DNA from: Bdellovibrionales bacterium
Lineage (GTDB): Bacteria; Bdellovibrionota; Bdellovibrionia; Bdellovibrionales; UBA1609
Length of the DNA stretch: 35,030 nucleotides
Assembly (NCBI GenBank): GCA_020630675.1
Contig: JAHDIR010000026.1
Location: forward strand, 1 to 35,030
Direction of reading: 5' to 3'
Part shown: positions 1 to 6,846 of the stretch, in pieces
Numbering within the stretch: the stretch's first letter is position 1
Layout: each line of letters begins with the position of its first letter
Notes under the pieces: generated by a model
Database searches by the model: none
What the model was told of the DNA's origin: nothing
What the model saw: the letters and a program-made list of their open reading frames with translations, nothing else
Made by a program: the position numbers and the translations under genes

Positions 1-74
1 AACGCCCATGTGTTTATATGTTTAACAGAGTTAAATGTTGGGCAGTCCAAGGGTTATGAGCGTCTAATAAAGAG

Positions 75-102
75 ACAGAATTATCCCCCTGCTAAATTCT
101 GT
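75..102. repeat. Inverted repeat upstream of the first lipoprotein gene
   Basis: Perfect 8-base inverted repeat (ACAGAATT at 75-82, AATTCTGT at 95-102) with a 12-base loop, followed by TAGTTTTG. It could be a weak terminator of a gene left of the window or an operator for the gene starting at 178. The stem is AT-rich and the T run short, so neither role is firm. Nothing else is recognisable in bases 1-177 except the Shine-Dalgarno GGGAGGGG at 167-174. Confidence 0.3.
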
Positions 103-177
103 TAGTTTTGAGCTCTCCCTCGCTGTTTTAAAATTGGCGTATAACTTGAATAAATTATAACTAGCTGGGAGGGGAAA

Positions 178-1443
178 TTGCTAAATAGCAAGAAATACAA
201 AATAACTTTAGTGTCAATTTTATTTCTTCCTATGATTTTTGCGTTTCAAAACTGTGGTGATTTATCTTCCAGTTTTTCTGAGAAAAATTTATCAATCAAT
301 GAATTGACTTCATTAAATTCAGAAGCTTCCTCTCAGCAAACGGAAAGTGGTCAAGATTCAGTTCCAAACAGTGAGAGCACAGACAATATACAATCGCCAC
401 CAGTTCCGAATAGTGAGAGTACAGACAATACACAATCGCCACCAGTTCCACCGAACACTCAAAGCATAAGATCTCGTTTACTTTCACAAGTACAGCCAGT
501 AACAGGAATGCTCTCCAAAACAGGATGGGGGGAAAATGCAATTGGCGGTTCAAATTACATTCGAGTAAAAACAGAAAGTGAACTTTCTAGCGCGTTAAAA
601 CAATCAGGAAACTATGTTTTAATTGATAAATCTTTGTCTGGAAAATCTATTTTACTTAGTAAAGGTCTGGCCACCAAAGGGGATAATGTGACCTTGGATG
701 GAAGTGAAGCTCCTGGGTTTAAAATTAAAAACCCAGGCGGGTTTGTATCCTTACGTGTTCTTAGTAATAACGTCATTGTTCACAATATTATGTTTGAAGG
801 GCCTGAAGAAATTAGAACCACAGCCATTGCTATACTCAATGGCGAACATATTTGGTTCGATCATATAACTTTAACAAACTTTAAAAGTGACGATGGCTTT
901 AGTATAGGTGATACCAATCCAGATAATTTAACTCGAAAAATAACAATATCTAATTTAAAAACAGATTCTACAAGTTTTGGTTCAGTTCTTATTAATGTTT
1001 ACAACCCAGATTATGAGGCTGGCTTTTATGGGTACTTAACCGTTCATAATAGTCATTTAGGTGCTAATCAAAGGACTGTAAAAAATGACGGTGCTAGATA
1101 CGTACACTTATTTAATAACTATATTGATGGTGTATTATACTCTCATGTCGATGCTAAAAATAATAATAATTTACCAAAATCGGCAGTTGTAAGCAGCCTT
1201 TCTGAGTCGAATCATTTTGCCAATCAAGGAGGTTCGAACAACTGTGCCGAACGAGGAACCTTAGATGGTGTAGTGTATACGAACGGTCTTTCAATTTATG
1301 AGGGAAACTATCAAACTTGTGGTGATGTTATTGTTGCAAATGATCAAACCAATCAAGTTGATATTCCTCCTTACGATTATGAATTACTTTCAACTGTAGA
1401 AGTTAAAAACTCTGTGCTCAATAATGCAGGAGTTCTAAAATGA
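178..1443 (+). CDS. Secreted lipoprotein with pectate lyase-like (PL1-type) beta-helix domain
   Basis: 421 residues from a TTG start chosen because GGGAGGGG lies just upstream. Residues 1-25 form a signal peptide ending F-Q-N, with Cys26 as the likely lipidated residue, so outer-membrane or surface anchoring is inferred. Residues 30-100 are a Ser/Pro/Asn-rich linker with a duplicated 14-residue unit. From about 105 the sequence reads like a PL1 pectate lyase beta-helix: NVIVHNIMF (198-206), the hallmark-like IWFDHITL (225-232) and QRTVKNDGARYVHLFNNY (298-315), which resembles the substrate-binding and catalytic arginine strand. The second arginine of that motif does not align cleanly, so activity on pectate is unproven. 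The stop overlaps the next gene's start as ATGA, implying translational coupling. Alternative: a non-catalytic beta-helix adhesin. Confidence 0.75.
   Translation: MLNSKKYKITLVSILFLPMIFAFQNCGDLSSSFSEKNLSINELTSLNSEASSQQTESGQDSVPNSESTDNIQSPPVPNSESTDNTQSPPVPPNTQSIRSRLLSQVQPVTGMLSKTGWGENAIGGSNYIRVKTESELSSALKQSGNYVLIDKSLSGKSILLSKGLATKGDNVTLDGSEAPGFKIKNPGGFVSLRVLSNNVIVHNIMFEGPEEIRTTAIAILNGEHIWFDHITLTNFKSDDGFSIGDTNPDNLTRKITISNLKTDSTSFGSVLINVYNPDYEAGFYGYLTVHNSHLGANQRTVKNDGARYVHLFNNYIDGVLYSHVDAKNNNNLPKSAVVSSLSESNHFANQGGSNNCAERGTLDGVVYTNGLSIYEGNYQTCGDVIVANDQTNQVDIPPYDYELLSTVEVKNSVLNNAGVLK
361..444 (+). repeat. 42-base tandem duplication in the lipoprotein linker
   Basis: Two adjacent 42-base copies (361-402 and 403-444) differ at only a few, mostly silent positions and encode the unit VPNSESTDN(I/T)QSPP twice. 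A third copy appears to begin (VPPNTQS) but decays. This is in-frame slippage or recombination in a flexible linker that sets the distance between lipid anchor and folded domain. Confidence 0.85.
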
Positions 1444-2993
1444 AAAAAAAATCAAGATTAAATTTAAAAACAAATTTAACCTTAATTGTATTATTGTTTT
1501 TTATGCCATTTTTTCAAAACTGTGGGGCTGGTTTTAATAGCGTTTTGGTAGATTCTTCAACCTTATCAAGCCAGTTAGATAATTCCATACCTCATGTCGG
1601 CAGTCGCGAAACCTCTCCCACTAGAAATGAAACGAATGGTTCAGAAGTTAGCCAGGTAGAGCCCTTGCCTGATGAACCAAAAAATGAAAACCCAATAGTA
1701 GAAGTTAAACCTCCGTCTTTGCCCATTGAACCATCTCCTCCGAGTAGCGAAACTTCGCAGGCTAACAACTCACCAGAGCAAAGTTCAAGTGAACCCTCAT
1801 TAAAAAACTATCAGTGTGACTTTTCGAATAATAATTATGACTTAATTATAGATGCTTCAAAAGGTGGACGTTTAGATCAGGTGTCACAAATTCATCAACC
1901 AGGTCAAATGGTTCGCCTTAAAGGTCAATTTGATACGAATTTATCTTGGAACTTCCAAGGACAGCCTGGGCGCCCCGTCTGTGTGAATGCAAGTCAAGCT
2001 AGGGTGTCTGGACTATTTATGACAGGTTCTCGTTATGTAGAAATTCATGGCCTAGAAATTTCAGGTTTAAATCAATCCGGAAAGTCAGTAGGTTTAAATT
2101 TAAGCTCTAATAATTTATTTGTTACTTTTGTAAAAGTTCACATTCATAATTTTTGGCAAGGGGCCTTAATTAACAGTGATCGAAACCCTAATGTTGATAC
2201 GACTGATAACCATGATATTACTTTTGTAGATACTGTTATTGAAAAAAGTAAAGCAAATGGCATTGTGTTTAACCAGGGCAGTGGACATCGCTACCATTTT
2301 TTTGGTGGGGCTTTTTTAAATAACGCTATTGATCCAAAACCAGAAGATGGATTTCCTCAGGGAGTTTATGGGTCGGGAGGACATGGTCATATTTTTGATG
2401 GTGTTAAGTTTGATAATAATGGAATTAATCATATTACTGTTCGTCGTGGCGGGTGGATTATTAGAAATTGTGAGTTTACAAATAATGCAACAGCACTTTC
2501 CTATTTTAACCAAGACGATGGTTCTTCTAAAAATGGAAATGGTAAAATACTAATTTACAATAATCACTTCTCAAAAACACAAACGGTTTTATATCATGGT
2601 AGTAATGAAATGTTTGGCACCAATTCAGCTAATAATTCTTTTTATATTTTTAACAATGTGATTAACTACAGCTCAAATTTATTTCATGCCACGGGCCCAG
2701 AAAGTCTTCCTCAGTATTATAATTACTATATTAGAAATAACATTTTTATTGCAGGAAAAGACAATGGGTTAAAAGCACCTGCAAGTGGCAAAGAGCATAT
2801 TTACTCTCATAATTATTACCAGACTCAAGCGCAAAATATTCGAGGACAAAACAACATATTAGGAGCTGATAATAACTCTGCATTTATTTCTATTAAAGAC
2901 CGAGGAGTTGATCAAATTGGACCCGGTGTTTTAGCTTCAGATTTTATTGATGTAAAAGGGGCTGGAATTGATATTGGTTTTGAAAGTGAGTGA
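1440..2993 (+). CDS. Secreted lipoprotein with right-handed parallel beta-helix domain
   Basis: 517 residues. The signal peptide ends F-F-Q-N with Cys28 as presumed lipidated residue, the same unusual lipobox as the preceding gene. Residues 35-122 are a low-complexity Pro/Glu/Ser linker. From about 125 to the end there are Asn- and Gly-rich beta-helix coils, for example VEIHGLEISGL (around 200), NHDITFVDTVIEKSKANGIVF and NNHFSKTQTVLYHG. These resemble PbH1 repeats of polysaccharide lyases and related surface proteins. No catalytic motif could be assigned. The start ATG overlaps the upstream stop by four bases, so the two beta-helix lipoproteins are probably made together and may act on the same polysaccharide (inference). 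Confidence 0.75.
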   Translation: MKKKSRLNLKTNLTLIVLLFFMPFFQNCGAGFNSVLVDSSTLSSQLDNSIPHVGSRETSPTRNETNGSEVSQVEPLPDEPKNENPIVEVKPPSLPIEPSPPSSETSQANNSPEQSSSEPSLKNYQCDFSNNNYDLIIDASKGGRLDQVSQIHQPGQMVRLKGQFDTNLSWNFQGQPGRPVCVNASQARVSGLFMTGSRYVEIHGLEISGLNQSGKSVGLNLSSNNLFVTFVKVHIHNFWQGALINSDRNPNVDTTDNHDITFVDTVIEKSKANGIVFNQGSGHRYHFFGGAFLNNAIDPKPEDGFPQGVYGSGGHGHIFDGVKFDNNGINHITVRRGGWIIRNCEFTNNATALSYFNQDDGSSKNGNGKILIYNNHFSKTQTVLYHGSNEMFGTNSANNSFYIFNNVINYSSNLFHATGPESLPQYYNYYIRNNIFIAGKDNGLKAPASGKEHIYSHNYYQTQAQNIRGQNNILGADNNSAFISIKDRGVDQIGPGVLASDFIDVKGAGIDIGFESE

Positions 2994-3228
2994 TCAGTTA
3001 AAGGCCCCTTTGAGCCGGTGATCATAGCCCACGTACACATTTTATATTGCCACCCATTGGCATATTTTTCTTTCTCTCATTTAAGTTCCTGATAATTTTA
3101 GGAAAACTCTCCTGGGCTTAAGTCGCACGAGTAAATAAAAAATATTGTGACCTTTGTGTCTGATCTCTAGTCTTACTATTCGTAGAAGAAACACAACTGG
3201 GCGCATGGCGTCATAAGAGGAGAGAGAT

Positions 3229-3927
3229 ATGAGTTTAATGAAGAAGTCCTTTGCCGAGGGACTGGGAACATTTTGGTTAGTATTTGGTGGATGTGGAAGT
3301 GCTGTCTTAGCTGCGGCTTTTCCTGATGTAGGGATTGGTCTGCTTGGAGTCTCTTTTGCTTTTGGTCTAACAGTTCTAACAATGGCTTACACCATTGGCC
3401 CCGTTTCAGGTTGTCACTTAAACCCAGCTGTAACACTTGGTTTGGTCGCATCAGGACGTTTTCAGATGAAAGAGGCTCCAACATATATATTGGCTCAAGT
3501 GATTGGAGGAGTTTTGGCGGCAGGAGCTTTAGCTTTTATTGGAAGTGGTAATGGTACAGATGTGGTTGCTAATGGTTTGGCAGCTAATGGGTACGGAAGC
3601 CACTCGCCGGGAGGGTACTCAATGCTTTCTGGTTTTATGATAGAGGCGTTACTCACCATGTTCTTTTTATTTGTGATTATTGGGTCAACTAGCAAAAAAG
3701 CAGCAGCAGGCTTTGCACCTATTGCTATTGGTTTATGTTTAACTCTTATTCATTTAGTGAGTATCCCTGTGACAAACACGTCTGTGAACCCAGCAAGATC
3801 AACAGGTCCGGCTTTGTTTGTTGGTGATTGGGCTTTAGATCAACTTTGGTTGTTTTGGTTAGCTCCAATTTTAGGGGCTGTGATCGCTGGATTTATAAGT
3901 AAATGTTTATTTTGTGAAGAAGATTAA
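3229..3927 (+). CDS. aqpZ: Aquaporin Z (MIP family water channel)
   Basis: 232 residues, about the length of E. coli AqpZ and recognisably similar from [17 protein letters not shown] near the N-terminus onward. Both NPA boxes are present (HLNPAVTLG with Asn65, and VNPARSTGP with Asn187). The aromatic/arginine filter of water-specific channels is kept: Phe45, His175, Thr184 and Arg190. Six membrane spans are expected in the inner membrane, giving rapid water flux during osmotic change. An AGGAGAGAG Shine-Dalgarno precedes the ATG. The next gene, 54 bases downstream on the same strand, encodes a mechanosensitive-channel-like protein, so an osmotic-response pair is likely. Confidence 0.95.
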   Translation: MSLMKKSFAEGLGTFWLVFGGCGSAVLAAAFPDVGIGLLGVSFAFGLTVLTMAYTIGPVSGCHLNPAVTLGLVASGRFQMKEAPTYILAQVIGGVLAAGALAFIGSGNGTDVVANGLAANGYGSHSPGGYSMLSGFMIEALLTMFFLFVIIGSTSKKAAAGFAPIAIGLCLTLIHLVSIPVTNTSVNPARSTGPALFVGDWALDQLWLFWLAPILGAVIAGFISKCLFCEED

Positions 3928-3946
3928 TAGTAACTATTTAAGACAA

Positions 3947-3969
3947 GTAGCTTACTGTTCAAAAGCTAC
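3947..3969 (+). repeat. Hairpin immediately upstream of the Shine-Dalgarno of the channel gene
   Basis: Perfect 7-base stem (GTAGCTT at 3947-3953, AAGCTAC at 3963-3969) with a 9-base loop, ending just before the AAGGA ribosome site at 3971-3975. There is no T tract, so it is not a terminator. It could modulate translation or stabilise the downstream message; this is inference from position only. Confidence 0.4.
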
Positions 3970-3981
3970 AAAGGAAAAAAA

Positions 3982-5154
3982 ATGAATATAGAAGGATTAG
4001 TGAATAAATTTTCAGAAACTCTGGGAGGAAACTTTCCGGGGTTACTGGTAACCTTGTTAATTTTAGTTATTGGTGTGTTTTTAGCGAAGCTCTTAAGAAG
4101 AATTTTTGTAGGGGCTTTTAAGAAAACCAATTTAAATAAAAAAATTATGGACTCAGGAGTTGGAATTAATGCTGCCGAGGCTGGTGGCATGCTGATTTAC
4201 TTTGTGGTTATGCTCAATGTACTGCTCATTGTGCTTGAACGAATGAATATTACAACAGTTCTAGACCCTTTAAAAAATCTGGCATCTCAATTATTAGGAG
4301 CCATTCCTAATTTAATTGGAGCAGGTATTGTTTTATATGCAGGCTTATTAATTGCTAAAATTGTTAAAAATTTAGTAGAAATCGTAGCGGTGAGAGTTGA
4401 TGAACTTATAGAAAAAAGTAACTTAGGCATTAATGTAAAAGTATCAAAGCCTCTTGGTATTTTTGTCTTTGCCTTAATCTTTTTGCCAATGGCGATTCAG
4501 GCTGTGGATATGGTCAGCTTTGATGTTATTTCCGTTCCCGCCAAAGAGTTACTCAGTCAATCCCTTGATTTAATTGTAAAGCTCGTCATTGCAACTTTAG
4601 TAATTTCTGTCACTTATTATGTGGCCAAGAAATTATTAGATCTAGTCAGTAAAATACTTTTGAGTCTATCTGTGAATGATCTCCCTCAAAAAGTAGGTTT
4701 AGACTCAGCACTTCCCAAGAGCTTAACCTTGGTTAATGTGATTGTTAAAGTGGCCATGTTTTTCATTATGCTAACAGCAATTGCAACAGCGGTAGATATT
4801 CTTGAGGTTGAACTTTTGTCTGAAGTATTCACACAAATTCTTAATTTTGGTGGAAAGCTTTTAGTGGGGGCAGTTATACTTGTGATTGGTGGTGCCTTGG
4901 CAAATATTGTTCATAGTAAATTAAGTCTAGCACCCGATGGAAAGTTTTTGGCGGGTGTCGCTCGTTTTGCCATTCTTGGGTTAGTACTTAGTATGGGATT
5001 GAAAGAGATGGGTTTGGCTGAAAATATTGTTAATATGGCTTTTGGCTTAACTCTTGGTGCGGTAGCTGTAGCCTTTGCCATCGCCTTTGGTGTTGGTGGG
5101 ATTGAAGCAGGTAAAACTCTTTCAAGTCATTGGGCTAATAAAATTAAAAAGTAA
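3982..5154 (+). CDS. CmpX/MscS-like membrane protein with repeated conserved TM-helix units
   Basis: 390 residues with many hydrophobic segments. At least four related units combine a hydrophobic helix and a basic end: PGLLVTLLILVIGVFLAKLLR (about 19-39), PNLIGAGIVLYAGLLIAKIVK (109-129), LDLIVKLVIATLV (196-208) and GKLLVGAVILVIGGALANIV (291-310). This pattern is that of the 'conserved TM helix' family found in CmpX and other small mechanosensitive-channel relatives. The C-terminal LGAVAVAFAIAFGVGGIEAG segment is also typical. No cytosolic MscS beta domain is evident. Probable inner-membrane protein acting in osmotic or cell-envelope stress; gating is not shown. It follows aqpZ and is closed by a strong terminator. 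Confidence 0.8.
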   Translation: MNIEGLVNKFSETLGGNFPGLLVTLLILVIGVFLAKLLRRIFVGAFKKTNLNKKIMDSGVGINAAEAGGMLIYFVVMLNVLLIVLERMNITTVLDPLKNLASQLLGAIPNLIGAGIVLYAGLLIAKIVKNLVEIVAVRVDELIEKSNLGINVKVSKPLGIFVFALIFLPMAIQAVDMVSFDVISVPAKELLSQSLDLIVKLVIATLVISVTYYVAKKLLDLVSKILLSLSVNDLPQKVGLDSALPKSLTLVNVIVKVAMFFIMLTAIATAVDILEVELLSEVFTQILNFGGKLLVGAVILVIGGALANIVHSKLSLAPDGKFLAGVARFAILGLVLSMGLKEMGLAENIVNMAFGLTLGAVAVAFAIAFGVGGIEAGKTLSSHWANKIKK

Positions 5155-5180
5155 TAAAATTAAACGATAAGTTTATGACC

Positions 5181-5216
5181 GCCCCATTTTTTTGATAAAA
5201 AAATGGGGCTTTTTTT
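5181..5216 (+). terminator. Intrinsic terminator after the aqpZ/channel unit
   Basis: Perfect 13-base stem (5181-5193 with 5197-5209), starting GCCCC and closing over a GAT loop, followed by seven T at 5210-5216. It lies 26 bases after the stop of the channel gene and is oriented for plus-strand transcription. The minus-strand gene ending at 5232 does not have a T run on its side. Confidence 0.9.
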
Positions 5217-5231
5217 GTTAAATATTTATTT

Positions 5232-5588
5232 TTAAGAGGCAAGATAATCACGCAATGGCCGGGTTTTTCTAATGTCCATTTTTTTCTGTTTATTCTTTTT
5301 AACTCTTTTTAAGACAATTTTTTTAGTTTTTCTTAAAAGAGAGTAAATATTTTTTCCTTTTTTCTCAATACTAATATGCTCTTCTAAGCCAAATATGGAG
5401 AGCTTGATTTCAAAACTATTTTTCCGGCTGGGGTCAGGTTTGATGTTTAATTTTACATAAGTGCTCCAGTTAGAAAAAAGTTGAATTTCTCTTACCATTT
5501 GTTCGGCGAAGCTTTCAATAAGGTCTGGGTGTTGAACCCCACTAATGTGGCACTCCAACATTAGGTCTTGGTTAATACTTGGCTTCAT
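5232..5588 (-). CDS. Small basic protein resembling HPF/RaiA ribosome-associated factors
   Basis: 118 residues with a strong GGAGGT Shine-Dalgarno on the minus strand. The order of strands and helices (acidic N-terminal strand, helix near 22-37, strands at 42-52 and 58-68, then YSLLRKTKKIVLKRVKKNKQKK) resembles short hibernation-promoting factors, which end in a Lys/Arg-rich helix after a Y-x-A-I type motif. If so it would bind the 30S decoding region and inactivate ribosomes in non-growing cells. Similarity is by fold pattern rather than by a diagnostic motif, and the C-terminal dimerisation domain of long HPF is absent. It is alone between a terminator and an AT-rich 209-base gap in which I see no gene. 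Confidence 0.5.
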   Translation of the reverse strand: MKPSINQDLMLECHISGVQHPDLIESFAEQMVREIQLFSNWSTYVKLNIKPDPSRKNSFEIKLSIFGLEEHISIEKKGKNIYSLLRKTKKIVLKRVKKNKQKKMDIRKTRPLRDYLAS

Positions 5589-5797
5589 ATAGCACCTCCA
5601 GTAGATGTGTATTATTCTGAGGTTAGTATACAGCTTGTATTTTTTTTTATATCAGAGTTTTGTTAAATAAATGTAAACTTAATTTGGTATAAATAAAACT
5701 TTGGTTAGAAATAATTTTTTATATTATAAAGCTAGGCCTTGTTTGTTTTTAATTTTAACAGGCTTTAATTTTTCTATAGTAAACCAAGCAAAACCCC

Positions 5798-6547
5798 CTA
5801 AATCGATTTGATCTTGGCTTTGGGTAAAGTGATTTCAATAAGAAGCCCGCCAGACTTAGGTGCTTTTAATGTGAAGTCTACGTTTTGTTTTGTGAAGATT
5901 TTATGGCTAATAGCAAGTCCCAAACCAGGACTCATTTTACAGTCATCACGATTGTGAAGTCGACTTAAAGGTTTAAGGGCTTTATTCAGTAATTTTTCAG
6001 GAATTCCTGGTCCATTATCAAAAATTTGAACAAGGACATGTTTTTTTGTGTTTTGAGCAGAAATTTCTAATTGAGGTTTTGAACAGCCATACTCAATGGC
6101 ATTAGCTATAATATTTTCTAAAGCAATAAGAGTTGTTTTAATATCACAGTAAACTCTAATATCTTGGCCTTTGATCATGTTTATTTTTAAAGTTGGTTCA
6201 GAGTTTTCATAGAAATTTAGAGCTGAAAAGATTAATTCCTCAAGTTTAATATGAACTTTATTGTACGACATGAAGTCCAAGGAAATATATTGTCTTAACT
6301 TTTGCACTAAATGATTGAGGTTATCAGCACTAGAGGCAATAGATTCAAGCATAAAGTTAGTTTCTTTATTTATTAGTTGATTAGGTAGTTCTTCTTTTAA
6401 AAAATTTGTAGCAAAAGATATATGCCTTACTGGTCCCAGTAGGTCATGACTAGCTAAAGAAATTAAATCATTCACTTTATTTTTGTGTTCAGTGCTATCC
6501 AATTCAGAAGGTAATAAATCTATTGGTTTCTGTTTCATTGGTTTCAT
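5798..6547 (-). CDS. Soluble sensor histidine kinase (HisKA + HATPase)
   Basis: 249 residues without membrane segments or a recognisable sensor domain. The H box is SLASHDLLGPVRHI with phospho-accepting His34, close to the phytochrome-type SHDL-x-x-P-L-R form. The ATPase domain has an N box (ENIIANAIEYG, 144-154), a G1 box (DNGPGIPE, 177-184) and a G2 box (GLGLAIS, 208-214). No response regulator is adjacent, so it is an orphan kinase, probably fed by protein-protein contacts or acting on a distant regulator. The start used has no clear Shine-Dalgarno; a second ATG three codons in is possible. Confidence 0.85.
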   Translation of the reverse strand: MKPMKQKPIDLLPSELDSTEHKNKVNDLISLASHDLLGPVRHISFATNFLKEELPNQLINKETNFMLESIASSADNLNHLVQKLRQYISLDFMSYNKVHIKLEELIFSALNFYENSEPTLKINMIKGQDIRVYCDIKTTLIALENIIANAIEYGCSKPQLEISAQNTKKHVLVQIFDNGPGIPEKLLNKALKPLSRLHNRDDCKMSPGLGLAISHKIFTKQNVDFTLKAPKSGGLLIEITLPKAKIKSI

Positions 6548-6601
6548 TTTCTAATTGGGTAGAGGTTATAGTCATGTATTTATAAGTACTAATGTTTTTA
6601 T

Positions 6602-6630
6602 ATTTTAAAAAAAAATAAAAAAAACATCAA
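6602..6630 (-). promoter_or_regulatory. Possible sigma-70-type promoter for the orphan histidine kinase
   Basis: On the minus strand TTGATG (6630-6625) and TAAAAT (6607-6602) are separated by 17 bases made almost only of T. This fits -35/-10 spacing and would give a leader of about 50 bases. The region is so AT-rich that chance matches are common. Bases 6548-6797 otherwise contain only A/T tracts and no gene that I can see. Confidence 0.35.
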
Positions 6631-6797
6631 CCTTTGTTCTAAAAACCTTTCTAAAGTCTTTTAATAAGTATTAAGAAAAGTTGTGTCATTTTTCTAAAGC
6701 AAAATAAAATAAATCTAAATTCAGAGTATGAGTTTCATTTTTTTGTTTCAAATTAATACATTTTGTAAAAAAAACAAATAACTATTGTTTTCTCGAC

Positions 6798-6824
6798 TAA
6801 AGTATTTCGAATAATCGTCGATAT
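6798..6824 (+). promoter_or_regulatory. Sigma-28 (FliA)-type promoter
   Basis: TAAAGTAT (6798-6805), 11 bases, then GTCGATAT (6817-6824). The enterobacterial FliA consensus is TAAAGTTT-N11-GCCGATAA, so 13 of 16 positions match with exact spacing. Transcription would start near 6831, which argues for the downstream ATG at 6847 as start codon. Confidence 0.6.
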
Positions 6825-6846
6825 AGTAGACATGGAACGTAAGCTC

